The notes under the pieces are model-generated. The model did no database searches and was not told where the DNA came from. It saw nothing but the letters and a program-made list of their open reading frames with translations. This document shows positions 1-8,093 of a stretch of DNA of 17,321 nt, in pieces. Source of the DNA: Baffinella frigidus (lineage: Eukaryota; Cryptophyceae; Cryptomonadales; Baffinellaceae); assembly GCA_026770585.1 (NCBI GenBank), contig MU646377.1, positions 517,206 to 534,526 on the forward strand, read 5' to 3'. Positions within the stretch are counted from its first letter, which is position 1. Each line of letters starts with the position of its first letter. Position numbers and translations under genes: made by a program.

Positions 1-10
1 CGGGAACCTC

Positions 11-98
11 AAACCCTAAACCCTAAACCCTAAACCCTAAACCCTAAACCCTAAACCCTAAACCCTAAACCCTAAACCCTAAACCCTACACCCTAAAC
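11..98 (+). repeat. interstitial telomere-type array, CCCTAAA
   Basis: About eleven nearly perfect CCCTAAA units just left of the first kelch exon. The exon at 102-144 needs an upstream coding partner, so this reads as an intronic array; a gene truncated at a real chromosome end is the alternative. Confidence 0.9.
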
Positions 99-101
99 CA
101 G

Positions 102-2996
102 GCACCCCTCCCGACCGCGCGCTCATACCTCGCCGCCTCCGAAGGTGCAATCCTACACTCTAAACCCTAAACTCTAAACCCCAGACCCTAAACCCTAAAT
201 CCGAAACCCGAGACCCGAAACCCGAAACCTGAAACCCGAGGGCTTCGAGGGCTCTGTGGAAAATCGCTGGGAGAGGGTCAGGAATTGGTCGTAGGGGTTA
301 GGGTTTAGGGGCTAGGATCAACCCTAAACTGGAAACCGGAGGTGCATCGTGAACCCTCAACCCCACCCCCCACCCCCCCTACACCCTACACCCTACACCC
401 TACACCCTAAACCCTAAACCCTAAACCCTAAACCCTAACTAGGGGAGGACGAGGATGGGCTATACGCCATTGGTGGCTTTGAAGGCTCTCTGGGAAACCG
501 CTATCTCTCCACGGTCGAGCGGTCAAACCCTAACCCCTAAGCCCTAAACTCTACACCCTAACCCCTCACCCTTAACCACTAACCCCTAAACAATAAACTC
601 TGAACCCTAAACCCTAACCACTAAACCCTAATCCCTAACCCCCAACCCCCTAAACCCTAAACCCTAAACCCTAAACCCTAAACCCTAAACCCTAAACCCC
701 AAACCCTAACCCGCTCACCCCTAAAACCCCTCAACCCTCAACCCTAAAACCTAAACCCAAACCGTAACCCGCAGGTACAGTGCGAGGCGCGACGAGTGGA
801 CAGCGTGCGCGGACATATCTTCCGGCAGGTTGCGAGCCCCACGCCATAAAGAAATGCCCCCACGCCAAATATATGCCTCCGGTATTGGAGCCATTCCTAC
901 GGTAAAAATGCCTCCAACGCCTCTTTAAAACAGCTCCAATGCCTCGTACCGTAGCAGTGACATGGGTTGTATCCCCGGGCGAGAGTCCTCCGTAGGGAGG
1001 TTGACTGAACCAGGCAGATCGTGTACCTAGCCGCGTCCCTCAACACGAGCGTGTCTCATGGATCCTAAGACCTTGACCCTGTGGGCACAGGTCGGACCCA
1101 CCTGGATGGGGTGTAGGGTGTTAAGGGTGGAGGGTGTAGGGGCTTAGGGTAACCCCCCCGGGGTTTCGTCGTAGTGCTCCGCCTAAACCTAAACCCCAAA
1201 CTCTGAACCTTGACCCTGTGGGAACAGGTCGCACCTCGCAGCAACGACCCTCAACCAAAGCGTCTTCGCCCTCGGAGGTACACACCCAACCCCCTAGTCA
1301 GCAGTACAATAGTATGAGTCAGCGCTACAATACTATAAGTCAGCGCTATAATACTATTAGTCAGCACTATACTACTATTAGTCAGCGCTATAATACTATT
1401 AGTGAGCACTTCAATACTATTAGTCAGCACTATAACACTATTAGTCAGCATGGGGGCGCGGAGGAGCACCTCGCAGCAACGACCCTCAACCAGAGCGTCT
1501 TCGCCCTGGGGGATAACCCTAAACCCCAAACCCTAAACCCTAAACCCTAAACCCTAAACCCCAAACCCCAAACCCTAAGCCACAAACCCGAAACCCTAAA
1601 CCCTATACCCTAAACCCTAAACCCTAATCCCTAAACCCAAAATCCGAAACCCCAAACCCAAAAACCGAAACCCTAAACCCTAAATCCGAAACCCTAACCC
1701 CTAAACCCTAACCCAAGGTTACTCCGACGGGCACGCGTGGGCCGAGGTGGAGCGATACGACGCCGGGAAAGACATGTACGAGGGTTTCTGGTTTAGGGTT
1801 TGGGTTTAGGGTTTAGGTTTAGGGCTTGGGGTTTGGGGTTTAGGGTTTAGTGTTGGAGTGCTACGACGGAACCCTGGGGTTTAGGGTTTGGGGTTTAGGT
1901 TGGCTAGAGTTATGGGGAGTTTTGCGGTGACGGACGCCCATCCCCTAGCACCCTACACCCTACCCCCCTCCACCCCAACCAGGTGGGTCCAAGAGGCTTC
2001 GAACTCAAACTTTGGGGTTTAGGTTTAAGCGGAGCGCTACGACGAAACCCTGGGGGGGTTACCCTAACCCCCTCCACCCTCCACCCCTAACCCCCTCCAC
2101 CCCAACCAGTTGGGTCAAAGAGGCCCCCATGCCCACCGCGCGCGACTCCCTGGCTGCTGCCTCCCTCGGAGGTACACACCTTAAACCCTGCACCACTGTT
2201 GTTCTCCGCTGCAAACCCTGAACCCTGAACCCTGACCCCTAAAACCTAAAACCTAGAACCTGACCCCTAAACCCAAAAACCTAAACCCAAAACCCTAAAC
2301 CCAAAACCCTAAACCCTAAACCCTAAACCCTAAACCCTAAACCCTAAACCCTAAACCCTAAACCCCAATCCCTCCCTGCCTCCCCCCATCTCCAAACCCT
2401 AAACCCTAAACCCACTCTTGCAGGGCGGGTGTACGCGCTAGGAGGGTGCGTCGAGGGGGGCGTGACAACGCTGGCGACAGTGCCTCCCTCCATCTCTCAA
2501 CCCTCAACCCTCAACCCCAAACGCACTCTTGCAGGGCGGGTATACGCGCTAGGCGGGTGCGTGGAGGGGGGCGTGACAACGCTAGCGACAGTCGAGTCAC
2601 TCGACCCGCGCGTCGGGCGGTGGCAGGCAGAGGTACACGAAACCATAAACACTAAACCATAAACACTTAGGGTCAAGATTTACGGCTTAAAGCTCCGGGT
2701 TTAGGGACGGTCGAGTGATTCGACAGACGAGTCTCTGGACCCGTGCGTCGGGCGGTGGCAGGCAGAGGTTTATGAGGGTTCAGGGTGTAGGGTTTAGGGT
2801 TTAGGGTTTAGGGTTGAAGTTTTGGGTTTCGGGTTTAGGGTTTAGGGTTTAGGGTTTAGGTGAGTCCCATCCCAGAATAGATTCTATTTCGCAAGGCGTC
2901 AATCTGAAGGATTTCTGGAACAGAACCAGGAATTTTAAATCCATGGAACGGATTGACGCGTCAGGCGGTGGCAGCGGGAGGTTGGTACCTTTACCC

Positions 2997-3035
<39 letters not shown>

Positions 3036-4685
3036 GCCACACCCCCCAACCCCCAACCCTCGACCCCCAAACCCCAAACCCCAAACACTAACCCCCTAGA
3101 CCCCAGGTGCGGGCCCGTCCTCGCGACTCCATCCTCACCATAAACCCTCAACTCTAAACCGGCGGTGCATTCTGGCGGGGCAGGGATCGATACCGAGCGT
3201 GCGGACACTCCTGAGCGCCTTTCGCTAACACGAAACCGTTGAATAGCAAAATCTCGTACTCAGTACTAAGCAAGGCCTCTCGTTCACAGGTCCCGATGCC
3301 TAGCGTGCGGACGCTGCTCAGCTCACCCCGCGGCGGGCCCGTCCTTACGACTGCCCTAAATCCTTACGACTGCTCTAAATCCTTACGACTGCCCTAAATC
3401 CTCATGACTGCCCTAAACCCTAAACCCTACGCGCTACCCCTCAGGTGTCGACGCCGAGCGTGCGGACCCTGCTCAGCTCACCCCGCGGCGGGCCTGTCCT
3501 CATGACTGCCCTAAATCCTTACGACTGCCCTAAATCCTTATGACTACCCTAAATCCTAAACCCTACGCGCTACCCCACAGGTGTCGATGCCGAGCGTGCG
3601 GACGCTGCTCTCGGCGGCGGTCGTCGGCGAGCGCCTCTTCGTGCTCGGCGGCAACGTCGCCAGGTTGCGAGCCTCACATCCTCAGAGCCTCACAACCTGA
3701 AACCTGTTAGGAACCATCGTGATCGCCCCCTCCAGGCGGGCCTGTCTCTTCGTCCTCGGCGGCAACTTCGCCAGGTTGCGAGCCCCACAGCCTCATAAGC
3801 TCAGAGCCTCCCGACTCTGCCTCACTCTCTTTGGGCTCACTAGTCTGGTGAGCCCGGGCTGTTTCCCGCGCCAAAGTTGACGGTGTTGTACCGCACACCC
3901 AGCATGTCAACTTGAGAATGGTCGGTCGTCGGGGAGCGTCTTTTCGTGCTCGGCGGCAACGTGGCCAGGTCACTCAGTCATAAACGCCTCTGCCCCCGAA
4001 CCCCAAACCTTATCTCAAGAATTTATCAATCGTTATTGCCTTTTCTGCCACAACGAAATTGACTACACCAATGCTGTACTTCTACAAGTATGGTCCAACT
4101 GTGTAGTAATATTCGTTCGCAGAGAGGCATTGATTTATACGTTCGCCGAGATGAAACCCTGACCGCAGGCTCGGGGGCAACTACAGGGGTACCTTGCTCA
4201 TAAGAAACCACGCCCTCCTAGGACCCTACAGTAGGCCTATGCCTAGGGCCCAATGTGGTCCTAGGGGGGGTGGCACTTTCTTGTGAGCGACACAAGAAAC
4301 CCGTGCGTTAGCAAGTGGGCCGAGGAGCCCCCCCTGCTCCAAAAGTTGACGCGTTTAGTACCACGCACCCTCATTATCATCTTGTGAATGACCTCTAAAC
4401 CGTACCTCCCAAGGCTCGGGAGCAACCACAACGCGATGCACGCCTTCGCCCCCCGCGCGGTAAAGTTGTTAACTTGTAATTTTTCCGTCCACACCGCGCC
4501 CCCCTGCTCCAAAAGTTGACGCGGTAAGTACCACACACTCATATTGTCAACTTATGCATAGTCCTTGTTTCAGGCTGGGGTCCAACTACAACGCCATGCA
4601 CGCGTTCGACCCGCGCGCGGGCAAGTGGGCCGAGGAAGCCCCCATGCTCACCTCCCGCATCGGCGCCGCCGTCGCCGTCCTCTGA
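102..4685 (+). CDS. kelch-repeat beta-propeller protein, 3' part of gene (9 exons, 5' end outside window)
   Basis: Exons 102-144, 443-521, 775-828, 1228-1277, 1718-1783, 2121-2171, 2535-2632, 3581-3663 and 4574-4685 join through GT-AG introns with matching phases into 636 nt: 211 residues plus TGA at 4683-4685. The product shows four kelch repeats 46-50 residues apart. Each has the double glycine (LYAIGG ending at 26, VFALGG at 76, VYALGG at 122, LFVLGG at 171), then a VE-R/S-x-D-type strand, then an aromatic (W49, Y96, W144, W193). The end, LTSRIGAAVAVL, is the first strand of a further blade, as expected when a propeller is closed by its N-terminal strand, so at least one more blade should be encoded to the left. 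Kelch propellers are usually protein-binding platforms; no BTB, F-box or other partner domain is visible, so the role and location are unknown. Exon boundaries fall inside blades, not between them. Third codon positions are mostly G or C. Family assignment is strong; each boundary is inferred from phase and motif continuity. Confidence 0.85.
241..275 (+). repeat. exon echo: partial copy of kelch exon 443-521
   Basis: The stretch GGCTTCGAGGGCTCT followed by GTGGAAAATCGCTGGG resembles exon positions 475-502 (GGCTTTGAAGGCTCTCTGGGAAACCGCT). It is flanked by degenerate heptamers and cannot be spliced in frame. Confidence 0.55.
360..440 (+). repeat. telomere-type array with CCCTACA variants
   Basis: CCCTACA units, then perfect CCCTAAA units, running into the acceptor at 441-442 of exon 443-521. 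Confidence 0.85.
524..768 (+). repeat. degenerate telomere-type array filling kelch intron 522-774
   Basis: Almost the whole intron is CCCTAAA, CCCTAA and CCCTCA variants, with a perfect block at about 645-700. Confidence 0.85.
1141..1197 (-). repeat. inverted partner of 2015-2070 (echo of kelch exon 1718-1783)
   Basis: The reverse complement reads GCGGAGCACTACGACGAAAC, then a run of G and GTTACCCTAA. It matches 2030-2064 almost base for base. The core resembles the coding stretch GTGGAGCGATACGACGCCGG of exon 1718-1783. A third, looser plus-strand copy is near 1853-1880. Confidence 0.65.
1303..1456. repeat. 21-nt minisatellite (about 7 units) inside a kelch intron
   Basis: Unit is close to AGTCAGCGCTATAATACTATT. 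Because 21 is a multiple of three it stays open in several frames on both strands and yields a false ORF of YNTISQR heptapeptides. It sits between the true exon 1228-1277 and its echo at 1463. Confidence 0.9.
1463..1515 (+). repeat. exon echo: downstream copy of kelch exon 1228-1277
   Basis: This copy of LAATTLNQSVFALG coding sequence has only a few substitutions from the true exon, but the donor GGAGGTACAC has become GGGGGATAAC, so it cannot splice there. It lies on the far side of the 21-nt minisatellite from the true exon. Confidence 0.75.
1518..1715 (+). repeat. degenerate telomere-type array
   Basis: CCCTAAA units mixed with CCCGAAA and CCCAAAA, running to the acceptor of exon 1718-1783. 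Confidence 0.85.
1785..1900 (-). repeat. telomere-type array in reverse orientation
   Basis: TTTAGGG and TTTGGGG variants directly after the donor at 1784, opposite to most arrays here. Confidence 0.8.
1978..2000 (+). repeat. exon echo: acceptor region of kelch exon 2121-2171
   Basis: AACCAGGTGGGTCCAAGAGG repeats AACCAGTTGGGTCAAAGAGG found across the true acceptor at 2105-2123, together with the upstream CCTCCACCCC tract. Confidence 0.7.
2015..2070 (+). repeat. exon echo of 1718-1783, inverted partner of 1141-1197
   Basis: GCGGAGCGCTACGACGAAAC followed by CTGGGGGGGTTACC, in the intron between exons 1718-1783 and 2121-2171. It pairs with 1141-1197 and is flanked by TTTAGG-type repeats. Confidence 0.65.
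2215..2412 (+). repeat. telomere-type array in kelch intron 2172-2534
   Basis: CCCTGAA, CCCAAAA and then about nine perfect CCCTAAA units, ending before the echo at 2424. Confidence 0.85.
2424..2481 (+). repeat. exon echo: copy of the first half of kelch exon 2535-2632
   Basis: With the preceding ACTCTTGCAG this repeats about 58 nt of the true exon, encoding RVYALGGCVEGGVTTLATV with few changes, and then breaks off into CCTCCCTCC. It has an intact acceptor but no matching donor, so it is a potential splicing decoy. Confidence 0.85.
2706..2772 (+). repeat. exon echo: donor-side copy of kelch exon 2535-2632
   Basis: Repeats the stretch encoding SLDPxVGRWQAE with its donor context (GGCAGGCAGAGGTTTATG versus GGCAGGCAGAGGTACACG), with an internal insertion. 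A more decayed copy is at about 2955-2990. Confidence 0.8.
2775..2862 (-). repeat. telomere-type array in reverse orientation
   Basis: TTTAGGG units in two blocks after the donor-side echo at 2706-2772. Confidence 0.85.
3180..3577 (+). repeat. tandem array of exon echoes before kelch exon 3581-3663, with a 19-nt repeat
   Basis: Three copies of the acceptor plus about 30 nt of the true exon start at about 3184, 3290 and 3445. Each keeps CGAGCGTGCGGAC or a near variant, then departs from the exon after CTGCTC. The last two continue with CAGCTCACCCCGCGGCGGGC and a tail of 19-nt units (CCTTACGACTGCCCTAAAT), about four in the first and three in the second, so the larger unit is about 155 nt. Confidence 0.85.
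3738..3972 (+). repeat. two exon echoes of the donor side of kelch exon 3581-3663
   Basis: Copies at about 3744-3790 and 3927-3972 repeat the CTCTTCGTGCTCGGCGGCAA region (encoding LFVLGGN) with its GCCAGGT donor. The first keeps GCCAGGTTGCGAGCC, identical to the true donor context. Confidence 0.8.
3872..3914. repeat. GTTGAC/GTCAAC foldback, copy 1
   Basis: AAAGTTGACG, a middle with GTACCGCACACC, then GTCAACTT. Arms are inverted repeats. It is one of six related intronic copies listed here. Confidence 0.6.
4165..4335 (+). repeat. exon echo of the last kelch exon, interrupted by a MITE-like element
   Basis: GCAGGCTCGGGGGCAACTAC at 4165-4184 resembles the start of exon 4574-4685, and AGCAAGTGGGCCGAGGAGCC at about 4311-4330 resembles its middle (GGCAAGTGGGCCGAGGAAGC). 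The 110-nt element at 4181-4290 lies between them. The echo was therefore present before the element arrived. Confidence 0.65.
4181..4290. mobile_element. MITE-like element, family A, copy 1 (right end lost)
   Basis: Left terminal repeat TACAGGGGTACCTTGCTCAT runs into AAGAAACC; the right side ends TTTCTTGTGAGCGA without the expected GGTACCCCTG. The interior has the same CCTAGGACCCTACAGTAGGC block as copy 3. Too short to encode a transposase. Confidence 0.6.
4341..4386. repeat. GTTGAC/GTCAAC foldback, copy 2
   Basis: AAAAGTTGACGCG with middle GTACCACGCACCC; the right arm has decayed to ATCATCTTG. It is preceded by CCCCTGCTCC, as is copy 3. Confidence 0.55.
4408..4470 (+). repeat. second exon echo of the last kelch exon
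   Basis: AAGGCTCGGGAGCAACCACA, then ACGCGATGCACGCCTTCGCC and CCCCGCGCGG, follows the true exon from its acceptor to about the codons for FDPRAG, with frame-breaking changes. Confidence 0.75.
4511..4553. repeat. GTTGAC/GTCAAC foldback, copy 3
   Basis: AAAAGTTGACGCGG, middle GTACCACACACTC, right arm TTGTCAACTT. It lies 20 nt before the acceptor of the last kelch exon, so a hairpin here could affect branch-point or acceptor access. Confidence 0.65.
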
Positions 4686-4838
4686 GAGAGTGTGGGAGGG
4701 AGGGAGATGGAGGAAGGGGGACGGAGAGAGCGAGTCTCGTGTCTCTCTCAGAGGAGGGAAGGAGGCACCAGAGGAGCGGGCGCGCTGGTGCAGCCGTCGC
4801 CGTCCTCCGAGGACGTTTTCAGACGTTTTGAGACCCCG

Positions 4839-4900
4839 GACCGAGGCTCATCTCCTGTCCGACCGAGGCTCGTCACCTGTCCGACCGAGGCTCACACGTG
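4839..4900. repeat. 22-nt tandem repeat, about 2.8 units
   Basis: Units starting GACCGAGGCTC at 4839, 4861 and 4883, separated by (A/G)TC(T/A)CCTGTCC. Confidence 0.9.
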
Positions 4901-4968
4901 TTGTATCGCTAGGGGCGTGAGCCCGCGTCGCTTGGGCCCGCCTCGGGGCGGGGGGCCCGCCTCGGGAG

Positions 4969-5004
4969 GGACGGGCCCGCTTCTTTCTTGAGGCGGGCCC
5001 GTCC
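4969..5004. repeat. GC hairpin, 12-bp perfect stem
   Basis: GGACGGGCCCGC and GCGGGCCCGTCC flank a 12-nt loop (TTCTTTCTTGAG). It lies about 285 nt after the kelch stop. GGGCCCGCCTC blocks recur at 4935-4965 and in the last GH36 intron. Confidence 0.8.
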
Positions 5005-5120
5005 ATCCCGTCGCCGTCCTCTGAGGGTCTGGGGAGAAACGGACCCGCAATGGACGGGCCTGCCTTAGGATGAGGTGCGGAGGAGGCTCCCGATGGGGGT
5101 CGGCACCTTCCTGTAGGGCG

Positions 5121-5217
5121 GCACGGGCCCTCTGGGGATACCGCCCCGTGTAGGTTGGCCGGAGTGACTTTACACTCCGGCCATCCTACACGGGGTTGTA
5201 TCCCCAGAGGCCCGTGC
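5121..5217. mobile_element. foldback element, family B, copy 1
   Basis: A near-perfect inverted repeat with arms of about 45 nt (outer GCACGGGCCCTCTGGGGATA, inner GGCCGGAGTG) around a 6-nt loop, ACTTTA. No coding capacity; MITE-like or foldback. Confidence 0.8.
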
Positions 5218-5388
5218 TGTATTGAAAAGAGTATTACTCAAGGTTTGAGGAGGGCCAGGACGTCCCTCGCCAGTGGGCTGTGTTTGTGGGTCCTAGGCTC
5301 TAGGTTGTGTGGTTATGAGCTTGGGCACCCACACTGTTACGTTGATAGCATTAGAGGGTGGCGGGGGCGAGCAGGCTGTCGGGGAATG

Positions 5389-5441
5389 CAGTCCCGTGTA
5401 GGATGGCCGGAGTGACTTTCCGGTCATCCTACACGGGACTG
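5389..5441. mobile_element. foldback element, family B, copy 2 (shorter)
   Basis: Arms CAGTCCCGTGTAGGATGGCC and its complement around AGTGACTTT. The CCCGTGTAGG(A/T)TGGCCGG core is shared with copy 1. A trace (GGAGTGACTTTACAC) also occurs near 6719. Confidence 0.8.
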
Positions 5442-5465
5442 TACCCCCAGACTGGAAGCCACGCG

Positions 5466-5606
5466 CTCTACGCGGGATGGGTTCGTGAGTTGGAATTATT
5501 GTAAAGTGAAATCGTTTGCCAGATTTGCTCCACTCAATCCCGAGCCGCACCTAAAGGACAAGACCAGCAGAAAATCCGTGTACCTTTTCACGGCAAAAGT
5601 TGATCC
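5466..5606 (+). repeat. dispersed repeat, family C, copy 1
   Basis: CTAAAGGACAAGACCAGCAG, AGATTTGCTCCA and CTACGCGGGAT blocks match the minus strand of 8656-8781 in the same order. A short inverted pair (CCTGAACGGGCCC / GGGTCCGTTCAGG) follows at 5607-5636. Confidence 0.7.
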
Positions 5607-5747
5607 CTGAACGGGCCCTGTAGGGTCCGTTCAGGAATCTATGTGGCCCTACGACAGGGTCCGTTCAGGAACCTACACGTAAGTGATCCTTGGAGTGGGG
5701 GCGGGTTATTACAGGGGCTACTCGACATTAAGGACACGCACTGCCCC

Positions 5748-5870
5748 TACAGGGGTACCTCGCTTAAAAGAAACCGCCCCCCCACCCAGGACCACCAAAG
5801 GGCCCTGGGCATGGTCCTACTGTAGGGTCCTTGGGGGAGGCTGTTTCTTATGAGCGAGGTACCCCTGCAG
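5748..5870. mobile_element. MITE-like element, family A, copy 2 (both ends present)
   Basis: Left end TACAGGGGTACCTCGCTTAA, right end TTATGAGCGAGGTACCCCTG then CA. Interior is two complementary halves around GGGCCCTGGGCATGGTCCTA, so the whole could fold back. No coding capacity. Confidence 0.75.
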
Positions 5871-6101
5871 GGTGGTCACGAGGTTGAGAAGAGGTTATTC
5901 CCTTTTTTCAAACTGAAAATGCTCGGAGGATAAGTGAAGCGAGCCTAGGAGAGGATCCGGAACTGCACCAGCCCTGGCCTTCTCGCTAGTGACTGCCACT
6001 ACCTATCCCCTACGTGGCTATGGGGTCAAAATTGAGCCCAGAGAGGTCCTAGGCAGGTCGTAGGGCCCGACGGTAGGACGTATGCGCCTCCACTTACGGG
6101 A

Positions 6102-6332
6102 TACAGGGGTACCTCGCTCATCCCTTAAGTGGCCATTAGGCTCATACTCCCTTCCGTAGGCCCCCAGGACCTGCCTAGCTAGGGCTTCCAGGGGCGATTA
6201 TTCGCCCGTTGGTCACTTAAGGGATAAGAAAGCCCCCCCCCCCCCCCTAGGACCGTCAAATAGGACCCTAGCCATAGGCCTACTGTAGGGTCCTAGGGGG
6301 TGGCACTTTCTTGTTAGCGAGGTACCCCTGTA
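6102..6332. mobile_element. MITE-like element, family A, copy 3, carrying a nested insertion
   Basis: Ends CAGGGGTACCTCGCTCA and TTAGCGAGGTACCCCTG, flanked by TA on both sides (6102-6103 and 6331-6332), as for elements moved by Tc1/mariner-type transposases. Removing 6122-6223 plus one AT rebuilds the GCTCATAAGAAA junction seen in copy 1. Confidence 0.75.
6122..6223. mobile_element. nested MITE-like element inside family A copy 3
   Basis: Termini CCCTTAAGTGGCCA and the complement CCCTTAAGTGACCA, 13 of 14 matching, 102 nt long, flanked by AT on each side. A diverged inverted relative (TCCCGTAAGTGG on the minus strand) lies just left, ending at about 6101. Confidence 0.7.
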
Positions 6333-7892
6333 TGACAAAGGAGAAGCCAAAACGCTCTCTCCTTTCTTACCAATCACTAGTCAAGTCAGGATGTATTCAT
6401 GCGAAGAGCCACTCCTAGTTTGCCAGGCCAATACCTGACTCCTGGGGACAAGCCCCACATAGGAGTACACGTGCAGGAGTATCTGGGAACAACATATTAA
6501 GAACACAGACTGGACTTGGGCCCGACGTTTTTTTAATTGAATACCAAAGGGTTGACTAAATTTTGCGTTTAGTGAACCCTCTGGTACTAATTTAAGAAAA
6601 CAGACACCGACCGATGTCGGAGCCCCCGTGTTCTTATAGCCCAGATGCCCCCTGTAGTCCACCCTCCGTGACCGGAGTGTGAGGGAGAGTATGAGGACAC
6701 GCCCCGCATGGGAGTAGTCGGAGTGACTTTACACAGTCACGTCCCCTTTCGGGCCCGCCCGAGAAAGATCTCGGCGGTTGGCCTTTCCCCTTGTTCAGTG
6801 AAAGCCTCTACTCGACACGGCGACCGTGTCTCGAGCCCCCGACGCCCTGCCTGGGCGCCAGAGGTTATGAGCCCTGAGTTCCCAACAGGCAGCCCGCTAC
6901 TTATAAGTGTCAAGTGGACCTCGCCTTGAGGTCCGCTCTCAGTCGACGCCATCAACCACCCTGAACCTTAAAACCCAGAATCCTAGACCCTAAACCCTAA
7001 CTACTGAAAACCACGGGCCCGTATTTCGGTTTAAATGGATTTTGGTTTAAAAGTGAAATCAAACGGGTAATTTCTGGACCGGACTCCAATTTGGATCTCA
7101 GTTGTAGTACGAACTGGAGTCGACTGAACGGTCGCGTCCAAATTGCGTAAGTGCAACTTACTAAGTTGCACCCGACCCGTTTGTCTACCCGAGAAGGAAA
7201 ATTAGAGCCATTTGGTGAAATGTGACCTCGAATTTGAACTACAGGCCCGGGGGTTTTAGTAAAAGAGGCACCTCAAACTTGAACTACGAGCCCGTGGTTT
7301 TCAGTAGAAACCGCTGATGAACCCTAAACCCTAAACGGGGGAAAGGCGAGGTTCATTAAGTTAGCATACACGACCGCTTCACGCCAGGGGGAGAAGTGGG
7401 ACGAGACCAGAGGGCTCTAGCTGCCCTAAAACCCAAACCCTGCAGGTCCAGGGGAAGCACGCCCGGCGCCAGGTGCAGCCAGGAACGTACCTGGTTCTTG
7501 GGAAGAGGGAGGGGGCAGCCAGCGGCGGGTCCACAGCGGGGACGGGCTGGGCGCGGCGAGCAAAGGAAGGGAGCGCGGTGTGTCATTGCAGAGCATGAGC
7601 ACAGAGCCGTTCGCGAGATGAATATTTTTTCGTTTGTAGCTTCCATTACGACCGCGAAAAGATGCTAGATGGCACTTTTCCACGGACACGACAGGGGTTT
7701 TTACATCTCGATTTATAATAACGAGACGATGGTGATGGATTCTCGGCCGTGAAGGCTTGATTTGGTGTATAGGTCGCTTGGCTCAAGGCGGAGGAGCGAG
7801 AGAGGTCATTCTACGTTGCTGGGTCCTGCTGTGTGGTGCGGACCGGCGGCGTCTGTGAAAGTCGGAGGCTCGAGGGATCTGGGCTGTGGCAA

Positions 7893-7916
7893 GCGCCGTA
7901 GATACGGTTACGCGGG
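7893..7916 (+). repeat. inverted partner of 8756-8781, flanking GH36 exon 1
   Basis: GTAGATACGGTTACGCGGG here versus GTAGATACGGCTACGCGGG on the reverse strand at 8756-8774: one mismatch in 19. The pair encloses about 840 nt holding all of exon 1. Confidence 0.65.
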
Positions 7917-8093
7917 CCAGGCCGGGTCCTGGGATCCTGTTCGCGAGATCCTGTTTCGTGGGCGGATCAACGGCCAAGGACCTGCTGGTGACCAAGTTTT
8001 TGACCAACCTGCCGCGATCTCGGCTACCACCACCCTCGTTGCTCGGTCGTGAAAGGAGGCCGTGGGGAGATGAGGGGGGGCCAGGAGCGCCAT

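Larger units (their letters stand above)
4790..5025 (+). repeat. echoes of the kelch stop-codon region after the gene
   Basis: GCCGTCGCCGTCCTCTGAG at the true stop (4668-4686) recurs as GCCGTCGCCGTCCTCCGAG at about 4794-4812 and CCGTCGCCGTCCTCTGAG at about 5007-5024. Echoing thus continues past the coding end. Confidence 0.7.
4686..8093. other. intergenic region without a supportable gene
   Basis: Between the kelch stop and the chosen GH36 start I find only repeats, hairpins and small elements (listed separately) plus unassigned sequence. Short open frames occur on both strands but none resembles a known family, shows the G/C third-position bias of the flanking exons, or can be joined in phase. 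The 3' untranslated region of the kelch gene and the promoter and 5' untranslated region of the GH36 gene must lie here; I could not locate a polyadenylation signal or core promoter with confidence. A 45-nt direct repeat is at 7226-7315. Confidence 0.6.

Noticed and set aside
1-98. True chromosome-end telomere
   Set aside because: Similar arrays occur in many introns across the whole window, and coding exons in phase require sequence to the left. Not excluded, but the weaker reading.
1218-1550. 110-residue protein with YNTISQR repeats (and its minus-strand mirror)
   Set aside because: The repeat is a 21-nt minisatellite that is open on both strands because its length is a multiple of three. 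The true exon uses a different frame and splices out before it.
3345-3560. CRISPR-like array
   Set aside because: The 19-nt units are contiguous with no unique spacers, and the surrounding genes are eukaryotic and split by introns.
6381-6662. 93-residue minus-strand open frame in the intergenic region
   Set aside because: No family resemblance, no codon bias like the flanking exons, and no phase-compatible neighbouring exons.
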